A stretch of 49,505 nucleotides of DNA from JACJXF01 sp964404825. GTDB taxonomy: Bacteria > Bacteroidota > Bacteroidia > Bacteroidales > GCA-2748055. Positions within the stretch are counted from its first letter, which is position 1; each line of letters starts with the position of its first letter. The stretch is from positions 1 to 49,505 of the forward strand of contig CAYOLQ010000017.1 in the NCBI GenBank assembly GCA_964404825.1, given 5' to 3'. The position numbers and the translations under genes are program-made. Shown here piece after piece: positions 32,744-40,818 of the stretch. The notes under the pieces were generated by a model. That model was not told where the DNA came from. It ran no database searches and saw only the letters and a program-made list of their open reading frames with translations.

Positions 32744-34002
32744 TGAGAGACTGGTATCGTGTTTTTACAGAAAATAAAAGATTACTGACGTTTGGTTTTC
32801 TTTTCAGTTTTTTTTCCTGTTTCGGACAAACCTTTTTTGTTTCGCTTTTTGTACCTCACTGGGTTGAATCGCTGCAAATCACAAAAACAGCCATCGGTTC
32901 CATTTATGCTGTTGTAACTGTTGCTGCAGCATTTCTGATTTCCTTTTTTGGAAAATATATCGACACTGTTTCACTTAAAAAATATTCGCTGATTGTATTC
33001 ATCGGACTTATATTGTCTGTTGTTTTTCTTTCGCAGGTCAACAGCGTAATTATGCTTACAGCAGGCTTGTTTCTTATCCGCTGGTTAGGTCAGGGCCTGA
33101 TGACGCATGCCTCATCAACCGGAATAGCCAAATACATTACCAAAAACAGAGGCAAGGCCTTAAGCTTCAGTGCGCTTGGGCACCCGGCCGGAAACTTTCT
33201 GCTCCCTTTCATTATGTTACCGCTGATAGCACTAACCGGTTGGAGCAACAGCCTGCTTGTAGTTTCCGGTTTTGCCCTGATAGTTATGCTTCCGGTAATT
33301 GCAAAGCTTGATACAGCCGGCCTTCCGGAGCTACAAGAAGGAAATAACCCGGTAAAAGAAGATACTGCAGCACAAAAAATTAACTATCTGAAAACATCAA
33401 ACTTCTGGATTATTTCTGTAAACATCTTCGCATTGCCATTTATACTCACTGCTGTTTTCCTTTATCAGTATTCAATTGGTGAGGCACGGGGCTATTCGCC
33501 ATCCTGGATTGCGTTTTCCTTTTCGTTTTTCGCTATTTTCAGTGCCATTGGATTGCTAATCTCCGGGAATCTGACAGATCGGTTTTCAGGAATGTTCCTT
33601 TTTCCTTTGTACCTGATTCCGGCTGTTCTGGGAGTTTTGTTACTTTCAGTTTCAGACAATCGGTATCTGTTCCCTGTTTTTTATGCTCTTTCCGGAATTG
33701 CCTCGGGACTCGGAAGTGTTATAAAAACTGCCGCTCAGACAGAAATCTACGGCACTTCAAATCTGGGAAAAGTGAGAGGATATTTTGGAACTATAATGGT
33801 TATCAGCACTGCACTGGGTCCCCCCGTATTTGCATTTTTTATCGAGCATAGTGTTTCATTCAACACTCTTATGTTATTTTCAGGATTACTGATTGGTCTT
33901 ACAATTGCAGTAAGTTTCCGGTTGTGGCCTGCAAAATTTCATAACCGGCTCAAAGCATTTTTGCTGATCCCGTTCAGGAGATCCGGAACCCGAACAAAAT
34001 AG
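32743..34002 (+). CDS. MFS transporter
   Basis: The 419-residue protein has twelve predicted membrane helices in two sets of six, a cytoplasmic central loop (about 200-220, rich in Glu, Asn and Lys), and the MFS loop 2-3 motif region FFGKYIDTVSLKKYS. Late in the sequence YGTSNLGKVRGYFGT resembles transporters of the OFA/monocarboxylate-like branch. The substrate cannot be read from the sequence. It is translationally coupled to rsmG. Confidence 0.85.
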   Translation: MRDWYRVFTENKRLLTFGFLFSFFSCFGQTFFVSLFVPHWVESLQITKTAIGSIYAVVTVAAAFLISFFGKYIDTVSLKKYSLIVFIGLILSVVFLSQVNSVIMLTAGLFLIRWLGQGLMTHASSTGIAKYITKNRGKALSFSALGHPAGNFLLPFIMLPLIALTGWSNSLLVVSGFALIVMLPVIAKLDTAGLPELQEGNNPVKEDTAAQKINYLKTSNFWIISVNIFALPFILTAVFLYQYSIGEARGYSPSWIAFSFSFFAIFSAIGLLISGNLTDRFSGMFLFPLYLIPAVLGVLLLSVSDNRYLFPVFYALSGIASGLGSVIKTAAQTEIYGTSNLGKVRGYFGTIMVISTALGPPVFAFFIEHSVSFNTLMLFSGLLIGLTIAVSFRLWPAKFHNRLKAFLLIPFRRSGTRTK

Positions 34003-34035
34003 TTGCAGCCTGCCGCAACTGAATTATTTTAGAAA

Positions 34036-34052
34036 GCGGACATTTTTTCCGC
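34036..34052 (+). terminator. Weak hairpin after the MFS gene
   Basis: GCGGA-CATTTTT-TCCGC followed by ATTTCTTTTT. Short stem but with a T-rich tail; lies just before the rpmH promoter. Confidence 0.4.
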
Positions 34053-34060
34053 ATTTCTTT

Positions 34061-34089
34061 TTGTTAGTAAGAAAAAAAGCTTATTTTTG
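34061..34089 (+). promoter_or_regulatory. rpmH promoter (TTG-N18-TATTTTTG)
   Basis: TTG at 34061-34063 and an exact TAnnTTTG box at 34082-34089 with an 18-base spacer, close to the Bacteroidota primary sigma consensus. Predicted start near 34095, leader about 40 bases. Confidence 0.7.
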
Positions 34090-34134
34090 CAGTCCGATTT
34101 TCAGGAAAGACATAAACGGATAATATATATAGCG

Positions 34135-34293
34135 ATGAAAAGAACATTTCAGCCTTCGAGGAGAAAAAGGGCAAATAAACACGGCTTCAGAGAAAGAATG
34201 TCAACTGCCAACGGCAGACGTGTTCTTGCTGCCAGACGTGCAAAAGGAAGAAAAAAACTCACTACCTCCGACGAGCCTAAGCATAAGCTTTAA
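34135..34293 (+). CDS. rpmH: Ribosomal protein bL34
   Basis: The 52-residue basic protein begins KRTFQPSRRKRANKHGFRER and continues RRVLAARRAKGRKKL, the full bL34 signature for the large ribosomal subunit. ATG 34135 is the universal family start. The gene has its own promoter and terminator and is not next to rnpA or dnaA, unlike in many phyla but common in Bacteroidota. Confidence 0.98.
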   Translation: MKRTFQPSRRKRANKHGFRERMSTANGRRVLAARRAKGRKKLTTSDEPKHKL

Positions 34294-34320
34294 TTTCCGC
34301 ATTTACATAAACGATACTAT

Positions 34321-34351
34321 AACGAACTGCAATCCTGCGGTTCGTTTTTTT
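34321..34351 (+). terminator. Rho-independent terminator of rpmH
   Basis: AACGAACTGC pairs with GCGGTTCGTT (10 positions, one wobble) around AATCCT, then seven T. Confidence 0.9.
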
Positions 34352-34415
34352 ATTTTTATCCCGCCAACTGTGATTTGATAAATTAGTATCTTCACGTTTT
34401 ATAAGTTTTCGGATC

Positions 34416-37268
34416 ATGAGCAAAATTAGAAAACCAAATAAGGATTCTGTAAATTCTGTTGAAAGTATTACCAGCTGCAAATTCATCTTTTCTCCGGGGA
34501 GATGCAAGCCTGAAAACCTCAGAATACTAGATGAATCGATAAAAAGGATTAAGAAAGACTATATTGATCAATGTTCCTTTCTTCTGATTGACCCGAACGA
34601 TTCCCGTCTGGAAAAGATGCTCAAATCAACTCCCGGAGAACTTTCCGCATTAGAAACAACTGCTATTTGTTCCATCCGCGATCTGAAGCATAAAACTTTA
34701 GAAAATACAGCTTCGCAAAAAAATTGTATTTGTGTCTGGCTTGATCTTGAGAGACTTATAAAGCCAATAAATTTCAATGATTTTTTTCGTGAAGGAATTA
34801 ATTCTCCTCCTGAAAATGAATATTATGTAATAAACTGGGAGGAAAAAGGCTCATCAGAAATTGCGGGTTTTATATTAAATCAGGAAGCTAACGGATATCT
34901 TCTTTCGCAATCCGTTTTCTCAGAAAGTCCGGATCTAAAGGAATTTGAATGGTTCCTCAGACAAAATTCATACCTGAGGAAATTTAAGTCCATCCAACAA
35001 TCATTTCCTTTTGAGGCTGAAAAGTTAAAAAGCAAACTTAACATCAAAGGTTTTACTGTACTAAAAAGGTTTTTGGATTGGAATTTCCTGCAGGTATTTC
35101 GGAAAAGCTCCGTTTCCGGAATCCGATCCCTCCGGAAAAATACCCCTCTGAATCGTTTTATTTTTGCCGTTGTCGCTTTGCTGAGTTTTATTATTATTCC
35201 GTTGATAAGCTATAATGCAGGGATTTCAGGAGATGAGGAAAAGCATTACAGACAGGCGGAGAAAGTATATGATTATTTTATTACAGACGGAAAAGATACT
35301 ACTGCGCTTAGCGATGTAAAGTATAAACTGAATTATTACGGTCAGTCGTTCGACCTGTTTACATTTGTAGTAATAAAGAAGTTAAATATCGAAAAGGTTT
35401 ACGAGGCGCGACATGTAATGAACGGTGCTATCGGAGCCCTGGCTATTATTTGCAGCGGGCTTCTGGCAAGGATTCTGATGGGGAATGTCGCAGGAATCAT
35501 TACAATGCTTTTACTGGCTTTTTCGCCAGGTTTTCTGGGGCACGCCATGAATAATCCTCTCGATACTCCCTTTGCATTCGGATATATTTTTACTCTGCTA
35601 CAACTGGTAAGGTTTTTAAAGAGGCTGCCAAAAATTGATTATCTGATTGCCTTACTTATTTCACTTGGAATTGCATTTACTATTAGCATAAGGATTGGCG
35701 GACTGCTCCTTATTCCTTATGTATTTATGTTCAGCGGTTTGTATCTGCTTTTTGTACCACTCACCTGGAAAGTTCTGAGCAAACCCTGGCTAAATCTGGC
35801 CGGTAAAGGAATTCTTTTGTTAACGGGAGTTTCGGTTATTGCTTTCTTTCTGAGCATTCTTCCCTGGCCTTATGCACTGGAGAGTCCCCTGAAAAATCCT
35901 TTTACAGCCATGAAAATGATGGAAAACATTACCGTCGCTCTACGTGTGATGTTCGAAGGGAAAATCATCTGGTCAGATAACCTGCCATCTCACTATATTC
36001 CGAAAAGCATTCTCCTGTCCATCCCTTTGATGGTCATGGCCGGATTTGTTCTGGCTTTGGTTTTTGTTCGCAGGAACAGGAATCTTTTCTGGATTTTTCT
36101 GCTCTTTTTTGTAGTGATTTTCCCGGTTGCATACATTATTTATAAAGAGTCGAATGTTTATGGAGCATGGAGGCATCTGCTTTTCATTTATCCACCAATG
36201 GTTGTGATGGCCGGAATAGGCATGCAATCTGTTCTGAACATCATAAAAAACAAATATGTACAAATTGCGGTTCTTGTCGTTTATGCCGCTGCAATGACAG
36301 GCCCTGCCACACATATCTTCAGGAATTATCCGAATCAATATATCTATTTTAATGAAATTGCCGGGGGAGTTAAAAAAGCCTATAAAAAATACGAAACTGA
36401 TTATTATATGGTCAGTTTGAAACAGGGTACTGACTGGATCAAAGAGAATATTCTGAAAAATGCAGATGCAGATTCAGCGAATCCAATCCGGATTGTTTCC
36501 AATGCCCCGACTGATATTATTAACTATTATTTCAGGGAAGACAAAAACAAGGTTAAACTGCCCTATACACGCTATTACGACAGGGGTATTTATGATTGGG
36601 ATTATGCTGTATTCTTCTGTAATTATATTGATCCTTACCAGATCACACACAACATCTGGCCACCTAAGAATACAATCTATACTGTAAAGGTTGACGGGGT
36701 AAAAATATGTGCTGTTGTTAAGAGGGAGAATAAAGATGATTATCTGGGATTTGAGATGCTGAATGATGCCGTCAGAACCCGCAACAGTCTTAAGCTTGAC
36801 GAATCCATCCGGCTGATGGAAAGCGCCCTTGCTTATGACAAGTACAATGAAATTACCTATCTGAATATTGCTCAGGCATACATTCTGGCTGAGAAATTCG
36901 ATATTGCAAGGCGAAAATTAAATATTCTTCTGGAATTTTATCCCAATTATGAAAAAGCCGTTAACCTTATAGGATATTCATATCTTAATGAAGGAGAAAT
37001 CTTCAAAGACAAAGCAAAAATTGACAGAGCTATTTCACTCTTCAACGAAACCCTTCGTATCAATTATAAGTTTGCAGGCGCATACCATAATCTCGGTCTT
37101 GCATCTCTCATCAGTGGCAATGACGATGAAGCTTTCAGGTATTTTCAGAGATCCATTGACAATAATCCGGCTGCCAAAGATTCTTATTATATGATGGCCA
37201 ATATCATTGAAAAAAGAGGGGATCCAAAACAGGCCAGAGAAATCCGCGAATATGCCAGCAGGTTGTAA
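34416..37268 (+). CDS. GT39-like membrane glycosyltransferase with N-terminal extension and C-terminal TPR
   Basis: The 950-residue product has three parts. Residues 1 to about 240 are soluble and of unknown family; the last part (SFPFEAEKLKSKLNIKG … LKRFLDW) faintly recalls the end of GT2 dolichol-phosphate-mannose synthase domains, but no DxD motif is seen. Residues about 245-650 hold many membrane helices with GDEEKHYRQAEKVYDYF near residue 271, the acidic motif of the GT39/ArnT superfamily, and NNPLDTPFAFGYIF. Residues about 780-950 are TPR-like repeats (NEITYLNIAQAYILAEKFD, FAGAYHNLGLASLISGNDDE). It could transfer a sugar from polyprenyl phosphate to protein or glycan, with TPRs binding partners. 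A FAD-dependent sugar-mutase-like gene follows. Confidence 0.85.
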   Translation: MSKIRKPNKDSVNSVESITSCKFIFSPGRCKPENLRILDESIKRIKKDYIDQCSFLLIDPNDSRLEKMLKSTPGELSALETTAICSIRDLKHKTLENTASQKNCICVWLDLERLIKPINFNDFFREGINSPPENEYYVINWEEKGSSEIAGFILNQEANGYLLSQSVFSESPDLKEFEWFLRQNSYLRKFKSIQQSFPFEAEKLKSKLNIKGFTVLKRFLDWNFLQVFRKSSVSGIRSLRKNTPLNRFIFAVVALLSFIIIPLISYNAGISGDEEKHYRQAEKVYDYFITDGKDTTALSDVKYKLNYYGQSFDLFTFVVIKKLNIEKVYEARHVMNGAIGALAIICSGLLARILMGNVAGIITMLLLAFSPGFLGHAMNNPLDTPFAFGYIFTLLQLVRFLKRLPKIDYLIALLISLGIAFTISIRIGGLLLIPYVFMFSGLYLLFVPLTWKVLSKPWLNLAGKGILLLTGVSVIAFFLSILPWPYALESPLKNPFTAMKMMENITVALRVMFEGKIIWSDNLPSHYIPKSILLSIPLMVMAGFVLALVFVRRNRNLFWIFLLFFVVIFPVAYIIYKESNVYGAWRHLLFIYPPMVVMAGIGMQSVLNIIKNKYVQIAVLVVYAAAMTGPATHIFRNYPNQYIYFNEIAGGVKKAYKKYETDYYMVSLKQGTDWIKENILKNADADSANPIRIVSNAPTDIINYYFREDKNKVKLPYTRYYDRGIYDWDYAVFFCNYIDPYQITHNIWPPKNTIYTVKVDGVKICAVVKRENKDDYLGFEMLNDAVRTRNSLKLDESIRLMESALAYDKYNEITYLNIAQAYILAEKFDIARRKLNILLEFYPNYEKAVNLIGYSYLNEGEIFKDKAKIDRAISLFNETLRINYKFAGAYHNLGLASLISGNDDEAFRYFQRSIDNNPAAKDSYYMMANIIEKRGDPKQAREIREYASRL

Positions 37269-37292
37269 ACCATTCAAATATTTGTATTTTTG
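37263..37292 (+). promoter_or_regulatory. Promoter of the FAD oxidoreductase gene (TTG-N19-TATTTTTG)
   Basis: TTG at 37263-37265, 19-base spacer, exact TAnnTTTG box at 37285-37292. The -33 TTG lies within the last sense codon of the upstream gene, immediately before its TAA stop. Best promoter match in the window. Confidence 0.7.
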
Positions 37293-37316
37293 ACCTTCAT
37301 TCAAGAGAAAGACTCA

Positions 37317-38753
37317 ATGAGAATTGCAATTATCGGAGCAGGACCGGCTGGAATAACCGCGGCATATAAGCTTTCGGAGGAGATAAAAAACGGAAAAGTC
37401 ACCCGGTTGGATGTATATGAAATTTCTTCACATATAGGAGGTCTTTCCAAATCGCTTGAAATGTGGGGACAAACAGTAGATCTTGGCCCCCATCGCTTTT
37501 TTAGTCATGATCCCAGAATAAACGGACTGTGGCTTGAAGTTGTTGGCAAGGATTACGATATTGTAAACCGGCAGACCCGCATTTTCTATAAAAACACATT
37601 TTTCGATTACCCGATTCAGGCTTCCAATGCACTTAAAGGTCTGGGAATATTTGAGGCCGTGCGTTGCGTATTGAGTTATGTAAGCCAACTGATATTTCCC
37701 TATAAAAACACCGATACTTTTGAGTCGTGGGTAAGTAACCGGTTTGGAAAGAGATTATACCAGATTTTTTTTAAGACTTACAGTGAAAAATTATGGGGGA
37801 TCAGTTGCAAAGAGCTGGATTCCGATTTTGCATCACAGAGAATTAAAAAACTCTCCCTTTTTGAAGCGGCAAAAAATGCTTTGTTTCAAGGGAAAAAAAA
37901 TAAACATGCCACACTGGTTGATCAGTTCGCATATCCTCTTAATGGTACAGGTTCCGTATACTCCGGCATGGCCTCAACGATTAGTAAAAACGGAGGAAAT
38001 ATTTATCTGAACACCGGAGTTGAAAAAGTACTTACCTCCGGGAGAAAAATAACGGGATTGGAACTGAATAACGGAAAGATAATGGAATATGATCATGTTA
38101 TCTCTTCCATGCCCTTGTCTACCATGGTTTCGCGTTTGCCAGAAACACCTTATGATATAAGGGAACTTGCCCAGTCTCTGAAGTTCCGGAATACCATACT
38201 TGTTTACCTGAGTGTAGATAAAACCGATTTGTTTCCCGATCAGTGGCTTTACATCCATTCATCGGAACTGAAGATGGGAAGAATTACCAACTTCAGAAAC
38301 TGGGTTCCCGAGCTTTATGGCAATCATACCGAATCAATCCTTTGCCTTGAATACTGGTGCAACTTCGAAGATCCGGAATGGCAATGGGATGACGCAACGT
38401 ACATTTCGCTGGGTACGGAGGAAGTATTAAAAACCGGTCTGATTGGTTCAGGAAAGGTTACTAACGGCAAAGTAGTTCGGATCCCCCGCTGTTATCCGGT
38501 CTATTTCAAGGGATATAAGGAAAAGCTGAAGCCCATTGAAGAATATCTCGACACAATTGAAAACCTTCAGGTTATCGGACGGTACGGAGCATACAAGTAT
38601 AACAATCAGGATCACAGCATTCTGATGGGAATCATGGCTGCCGAAAATGTATTTTCAGAGCGAAAAAATAATTTGTGGGATATCAATACAGACTATGAAG
38701 TGTATCAGGAATCGAGCGTGATAACCAGGACAGGGCTTGTTAGTGCAGATTAG
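37317..38753 (+). CDS. NAD(P)/FAD-dependent oxidoreductase, UDP-galactopyranose mutase-like
   Basis: The 478-residue flavoprotein starts with a Rossmann FAD site IAIIGAGPAGITAAYKL and the second conserved element SHIGGLSKSLEMWGQTVDLG, as in the protoporphyrinogen oxidase/UDP-galactopyranose mutase superfamily (COG1232 type). DLGPHRFFS, VISSMPLSTM and the C-terminal FAD motif NLQVIGRYGAYKYNNQDHS fit the same family. In this branch many members rearrange or modify nucleotide or polyprenyl-linked sugars; the reaction here is unknown. Start ATG 37317 is favoured because the promoter box ends at 37292. Its place behind a large glycosyltransferase suggests surface glycan work. Confidence 0.85.
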   Translation: MRIAIIGAGPAGITAAYKLSEEIKNGKVTRLDVYEISSHIGGLSKSLEMWGQTVDLGPHRFFSHDPRINGLWLEVVGKDYDIVNRQTRIFYKNTFFDYPIQASNALKGLGIFEAVRCVLSYVSQLIFPYKNTDTFESWVSNRFGKRLYQIFFKTYSEKLWGISCKELDSDFASQRIKKLSLFEAAKNALFQGKKNKHATLVDQFAYPLNGTGSVYSGMASTISKNGGNIYLNTGVEKVLTSGRKITGLELNNGKIMEYDHVISSMPLSTMVSRLPETPYDIRELAQSLKFRNTILVYLSVDKTDLFPDQWLYIHSSELKMGRITNFRNWVPELYGNHTESILCLEYWCNFEDPEWQWDDATYISLGTEEVLKTGLIGSGKVTNGKVVRIPRCYPVYFKGYKEKLKPIEEYLDTIENLQVIGRYGAYKYNNQDHSILMGIMAAENVFSERKNNLWDINTDYEVYQESSVITRTGLVSAD

Positions 38754-38783
38754 GGCGTAAGAGATATCAATTAACAGGAAAGA

Positions 38784-39905
38784 ATGCATCCAACTAAAAT
38801 AACAGAAAAACTCACAGGTGAAACAGGACGGATAGCCCTTAAAATAAGCCGATCGGAGAGGATTACAATTGAAGAAGGAATCTGGCTTTTTGAAAATGCA
38901 GAAACAGCAGCTTTGGGGATTCTGGCCTCACAGGTTAAACGCAGGCTGAGCGGGGATAAGGTATACTTCAACAGGAATTTTCATATCGAACCTACCAATA
39001 TTTGTATTCACAATTGCCTGTTTTGCTCATACCGTCGCAGAATCAACGACATTGAAGCATGGGAATACAGTCTGAGGGAAATATCCGAACTTGCAGCCTC
39101 CCATCGCGGGGATAATGTCAGCGAAGTGCATATTGTCGGGGGCGTCCATCCGTCGAGAGATTTGGAGTATTATTGCAGTCTTATCAGAGCTGTTAAAGAC
39201 GAACTCCCGAAAGTCAGCATCAAGGCTTATACAGCGGTTGAGATCGATTATATGACGCATAAGGCAGGGCTAAGTATCACAGACGGATTAAAGAAACTGA
39301 AAGCAGCCGGACTGGAGTCGATTCCCGGGGGAGGAGCGGAAATATTCGATGAGGAAATCCGCCGGAAGATTGCACCGGATAAGACGGGTTCCGCTAAATG
39401 GCTGGAGATTCATGAAACTGCGCATAATCTGGGAATACCCAGTAATGCAACTATCCTCTACGGCCACATTGAAAACTATAAACACCGGATTGATCACTTA
39501 AACCGGTTACGGGAATTACAGGATAAAACCCATGGATTCAATTGTTTTATTCCCCTGAAATATCACAAATCCGGCAATGAGATGTCGCCGGGATCTGAGG
39601 TATCACAAGTTGAGGATATGCGTAATTACGCGGTCACAAGAATTTTCCTCGATAATATTCCGCACCTGAAAGCCTACTGGCCCATGATTGGCAGGGATAT
39701 GGCCGAACTGGCCTTATCGTTTGGAGTGGACGACCTTGACGGAACGATTCAGGACTCTACAAAAATATACAGCATGGCGGGTTCAAAAGAGCAGAATCCG
39801 GCAATGCAAGCCTCCGAACTTATTGCTGTTATTCATAAAAATGGCCTTACTGCAGTTGAAAGAGACAGTTTATACAAAACACGCAAAATTTACAAAAGGG
39901 ATTAA
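38784..39905 (+). CDS. mqnE: Aminofutalosine synthase MqnE
   Basis: The 373-residue radical-SAM enzyme joins chorismate-derived enolpyruvyl benzoate to the adenosyl group in the futalosine route to menaquinone. The CxxxCxxC cluster motif is CIHNCLFC near residue 75. HIVGGVHPSRDLEYY, LESIPGGGAEIFDEEIRRKI, NATILYGHIENYKHRIDHL and GFNCFIPLKYH are typical of MqnE rather than MqnC. Other mqn genes are not in the window. Menaquinone made by this route would serve anaerobic or microaerobic respiration. Confidence 0.93.
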   Translation: MHPTKITEKLTGETGRIALKISRSERITIEEGIWLFENAETAALGILASQVKRRLSGDKVYFNRNFHIEPTNICIHNCLFCSYRRRINDIEAWEYSLREISELAASHRGDNVSEVHIVGGVHPSRDLEYYCSLIRAVKDELPKVSIKAYTAVEIDYMTHKAGLSITDGLKKLKAAGLESIPGGGAEIFDEEIRRKIAPDKTGSAKWLEIHETAHNLGIPSNATILYGHIENYKHRIDHLNRLRELQDKTHGFNCFIPLKYHKSGNEMSPGSEVSQVEDMRNYAVTRIFLDNIPHLKAYWPMIGRDMAELALSFGVDDLDGTIQDSTKIYSMAGSKEQNPAMQASELIAVIHKNGLTAVERDSLYKTRKIYKRD

Positions 39906-39946
39906 TACGTTTTAACCATTATTCCCGTTCATATAAAGCAATTGTT

Positions 39947-39954
39947 TATCTTTG
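39947..39954 (+). promoter_or_regulatory. Putative -7 box (TATCTTTG) for the PASTA operon
   Basis: Exact TAnnTTTG match 25 bases before the ATG at 39979. Confidence 0.55.
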
Positions 39955-39978
39955 CCGTGATTAATCAAACTTCCGTAT

Positions 39979-40818
39979 ATGAACTTCCTGAAGTTTCTGC
40001 TTACCAAAGTATTCCTTAAAAACTTACTGATTGCTGTAGGTATTGCTATCTTTTTGATATTAGCTTCATTGATTTGGCTAAGGGTTTTCACCCATCACGG
40101 ACAGGCTCTTACGGTGCCGGACCTTACAGGTCTGAATCTTGAAGAAGTGGCGGTTGTCACAAAATCAAAAAATATAAGATATGCCGTAACAGATTCTGTA
40201 TTTTTTAAAGATCTTCCAAAAGGAACCGTTGTAAAACAGAATCCCAGGCAGGGAATGAAAGTAAAGGAATACAGAACCATTTACCTTAGCATGAATGCAG
40301 TTAATCCTGAAAGGGTTACAATGCCTACAGTTACCGGTGTATCCCTGAGGCAGGCCAGAGCAATACTTGAAACCTATGGATTAAACCTCGGGAAAATTTC
40401 ATACATGCCGGATATCGCGGTTAACAATGTTCTCGAACAAAAACTTGATAATGAACTAATACTTCCCGGAAGTCTGGTGATAAAGGGATCAACAATCGAT
40501 CTGGTTCTTGGCCGCGGGCTCAGTGATCAGACTACAGTTGTTCCAAATCTTGTGGGAATTGATGTTTTTGCAGCAAAAGAACTGCTTGCTGACCGGTATC
40601 TGAATTATGGAGCCCTGGTTTACGACAACTCTGTTGCTACCGGACTTGATTCGCTTTATGCATTTGTCTGGAAGCAAAGACCTGAGGTTACAGAAGAAAT
40701 CAGATTGCAACTTGGATCTAATGTAGATCTATGGGTTACAGTTGATTCAACCAAACTTCCTCAGACAGATACACTTTTACTTGATGAAACGAATAACCCG
40801 GATGACGAAAATTTCTAA
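39979..40818 (+). CDS. Membrane-anchored PASTA-domain protein
   Basis: The 279-residue protein has a single N-terminal membrane helix (LIAVGIAIFLILASLIWL, about 18-36) followed by three PASTA domains, about 43-106 (VPDLTGLNLEEVAVV), 111-180 (MPTVTGVSLRQARAIL) and 185-255 (VPNLVGIDVFAAKELL), and an acidic tail. PASTA domains bind muropeptides or cell-wall precursors in kinases and penicillin-binding proteins; here no kinase or transpeptidase domain is attached. It begins an operon that runs on to an RluA-type synthase, with ddl close behind. The last 17 bases overlap the next gene. Confidence 0.92.
   Translation: MNFLKFLLTKVFLKNLLIAVGIAIFLILASLIWLRVFTHHGQALTVPDLTGLNLEEVAVVTKSKNIRYAVTDSVFFKDLPKGTVVKQNPRQGMKVKEYRTIYLSMNAVNPERVTMPTVTGVSLRQARAILETYGLNLGKISYMPDIAVNNVLEQKLDNELILPGSLVIKGSTIDLVLGRGLSDQTTVVPNLVGIDVFAAKELLADRYLNYGALVYDNSVATGLDSLYAFVWKQRPEVTEEIRLQLGSNVDLWVTVDSTKLPQTDTLLLDETNNPDDENF

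Noticed and set aside
34416..35150. N-terminal part of the 950-residue protein as a functional GT2 enzyme
   Set aside because: No DxD or nucleotide-sugar motif is visible; only a faint resemblance at its end, so it is reported as unknown.
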